Assembly: GCF_964204645.1 (NCBI RefSeq)
Contig: NC_134034.1
Span: 5,141,414-5,205,413 of the forward strand
Source of the DNA: Tubulanus polymorphus
Taxonomy: Eukaryota > Nemertea > Palaeonemertea > Tubulaniformes > Tubulanidae
Direction of reading: 5' to 3'
DNA length: 64,000 nucleotides
Part shown: positions 61,977-64,000 of the stretch, in pieces
Numbering within the stretch: the stretch's first letter is position 1
Layout: each line of letters opens with the position of its first letter
Notes under the pieces: generated by a model
Told to the model about the DNA's origin: nothing
Database searches by the model: none
Seen by the model: the letters and a program-made list of their open reading frames with translations, nothing else
Made by a program: the position numbers and the translations under genes

Positions 61977-62596
61977 AGCAAATCCGTTGATATATAGTCA
62001 CTGATTATTTCGTCGATAGTCATATAATATTCCTGGTCATCGGTTTCATACTTCAGTTTAAATTAATTGTCAATCGGATCAAGAATTTCTCCTTCAAATT
62101 GCCGACGCATGTTTTCTTCAGTCCAGAAGTGTCGTATCGAAATCCCAACGAGAACATATGGATCTTTCATTATTTCGTGAATGTCTTTTTATTTAGATGA
62201 GACATCTGTATTCAAAAGTTCGATGAGGTAGGATTTTATTTTATCAAATGATGCCTTAGACACAAGAACTTTGTTGTTTGTCGTGACGTTGAGTCTAGCA
62301 ATTTTTGATTTTTATTCCTGTCTGTGGAACAAATTCAGTGAAAAAACAAGCAAAAAAATGTTTTCACCTCCGCCGAATGAGAATCCTGGATTGAATGATG
62401 AAAAAATTGAAAAACGCGAGGTTCTTTTTTGATCACAGTGTGCAGAATTTTCCAAGAATCATTTGTTTGGAAATATGTATATTGCCCTATCAACAGTTCC
62501 CTCTTCCTTCAAAAAGTGATTATATCTCACTGAGGGAATTTTTTTTATTTGATATTTTAATGTGTAATTTTTAGGTGTACCCCGTAAACCAAACTA
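61977..62596. other. Intergenic stretch, no gene recognised
   Basis: No ORF or repeat with a signature I can name. It lies between the Harbinger right end and a fragment of the TTAACCC repeat. Confidence 0.4.
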
Positions 62597-62690
62597 TTAA
62601 CCCATTAGCACTCAAGCCGACAGTATCCGCCCGACACTTTTTTCGTATGCTGTCATACCACGTGCCGAGCTTTTTTTGAGGGCAGGTTAC
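62597..62690. repeat. Terminal fragment of the TTAACCCATTAGCACTCA family (copy 3)
   Basis: It starts TTAACCCATTAGCACTCAAG and continues 'cgacacttttttcgtatgct', which is the reverse complement of the right end of the copy at 701-1191. The element is thus inverted relative to that copy and truncated. Confidence 0.6.
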
Positions 62691-63009
62691 ATTTTCCCTG
62701 CTATATCTTCTGAACTTGAAATACGTATGAACACTGTCATTCCACATTCTGGGATTTGGAGTGAATCACTCCAATTTATTTCACACCGATTTCGAGAATT
62801 ATTATATTAAACCAAACAAAAATAGCAACTCTTTATATCCATATGGCTGTTTTTTGAAAATTTATTATGCACAAAAAACCACATCATTTCTAATACTTTT
62901 ACTAAAATTCCATACTCTAACACTTGATGAAACAAACTCCAGAGCCCGGTTTTATTGACTGGTATTATCTTTAACTCAGGGGCTAACTTAATTCAATAAT
63001 TGTCTGAAA

Positions 63010-64000
63010 GAAGCAAAAAAAATATACTATATTCGAAAGTTCGAGGAATCGGCAAATGATCATAAGCAAACTTGGAAAACTATTAACTCTTGTGTGAATA
63101 AACAAAATACCAAAAATGAATATCCTGAGAAATTCAAAGATGTAGACGGGTTCTTAACAAATAATCAAGAAATCGCTGAACGATTTAATAATTTTTTTTA
63201 TAAATGTTGGTCCATGCTTGGCCAATGAAATACCTTTCACGGAAACAAAATTTGATTCTTTTTTAACCAACAGAATTTTCGAGAGTGCATTTTTAGTTCC
63301 AGTAACTACGAAAGAAATCGAAATGATTGTGAAGAACTTCAAATCCAAACATAGCTGCGGAATTGATGATATTAGTCAGAAAATCGTCAAAAACGTAATT
63401 GAAATTATATCAACTCCTCTAATGCATATTTTCAACTGTAGCTTTAACTCCGGAAAAATACCGGAGAGTATGAAAATGTCTGTTATCATCCCTATACATA
63501 AAAAGGATGATAAAGAACTATTCAACAATTATAGGCCCATATCTATACTACCCTGTATTTAAAAAATCCTGGAAAAAATAATGTACAACCGTATCAATGG
63601 TTTTCTACATCGACACAAAGTGTTAAGTGATTCTCAATTTGGTTTTCGCCGAAACCATTCAACGGCAATGGCATTAACTTTTATAACTAATAAGATTATC
63701 GAAACGCTAGTTAGAGGAGAAACAACAGTTGGTATATTTCTAGATTTATCTAAAGCGTTTGATACGATTGACCACAAAATTATGTTATCCAAACTAGAAC
63801 ATTATGGCATTAGAGGAAGTGCTCTATTAAGGTTTCAAAACTACTTAACTAATAGGCAGCAGTCTGTAAAATATAAAGATTGTATTTCTACCCCAAGAAC
63901 TATAAGCTGTGGAATACCATAGGGCTCTATACTAGGACCCTTAGTATTCATTCTTTACATAAATGATTGTACAAATGCTTCAGAAATTTTTAGATTTATC
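63010..64000 (+). pseudogene. LINE reverse transcriptase (Jockey/CR1-like), decayed, runs off right edge
   Basis: The plus strand reads NDHKQTWKTINSCVNKQN and ERFNNFFYKC (linker) and frameshifts near 63205. It continues KHSCGIDDISQKIVK, GKIPESMKMSVIIPIHKKDD and NNYRPISILP, then a stop at 63561. RT motifs follow: FRRNHSTAMALTFI, FLDLSKAFDTIDHK (A), then GIP-stop-GSILGPLVFILYIND (B, broken at 63920). It is in a different subfamily and the opposite orientation from the LINE at 37732-40024. Stops and the frameshift make it inactive. Confidence 0.85.

Noticed and set aside
1-64000. CRISPR arrays, prokaryotic operons, phage genes
   Set aside because: Introns, animal transposon families and the ciliary gene show a eukaryotic genome. 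The tandem repeats present lack the repeat-unique-spacer pattern.

Overview
The window is nuclear DNA of an animal, most likely a marine invertebrate. It is AT-rich, its genes are cut by GT-AG introns, and it is crowded with animal-type transposons (PIF/Harbinger, pogo/Tigger, CACTA-like, non-LTR LINEs, foldback elements and MITEs). I cannot name the species. The palindrome TAGGCCTA is strikingly frequent.

Region 1 (1-21267, minus strand) is one conserved host gene, the orthologue of DLEC1/CFAP81, a ciliary axoneme protein built from ASH/MSP-type Ig-like modules. I could place 18 exons from the start codon at 21267 to an exon ending at 375. Every junction has GT-AG borders and matching phase. 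They give about 1507 codons, and the C-terminal part lies beyond the left edge. The introns hold dispersed repeats, including a family with AGCTCCGCTGTG termini and a family with TTAACCCATTAGCACTCA termini.

Region 2 (21268-28172) has no gene I can support. It holds a Tc1/mariner-like element with TA flanks, a 0.56-kb foldback, a CA microsatellite, a 45-bp-unit repeat shared with 49.2 kb, a 50-bp minisatellite, an AACGTT-rich cluster and a short MITE.

Region 3 (28173-34403, minus strand) holds two genes that look like one mobile element: a seven-exon DUF4806-family gene and, upstream, a CACTA/EnSpm (tnp2-like) transposase broken by a probable 4-bp duplication. Related sequence lies about 0.33 kb upstream of both.

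Region 4 (34404-54000) is a transposon graveyard: a tandem-repeat element at 36-37.3 kb, the RT half of a LINE split by a 1-kb insertion, a multi-exon pogo-type transposase, a 1.23-kb near-palindrome, an endonuclease half of a LINE, a 1.15-kb inverted-repeat element with a 9-bp target duplication, and a second decayed pogo transposase ending in a PHD-like segment.

Region 5 (56204-61967) is a nearly complete PIF/Harbinger element: a DDE transposase on the plus strand and a Myb/SANT-like accessory gene on the minus strand, between matching termini. A 1.43-kb element with about 80-bp inverted repeats and a perfect 9-bp target duplication has inserted in the Myb-gene intron. Region 6 (63010-64000) is a decayed LINE reverse transcriptase running off the right edge.

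The host contributes one ciliary gene. Most of what else I can name belongs to mobile elements, several of them nested.
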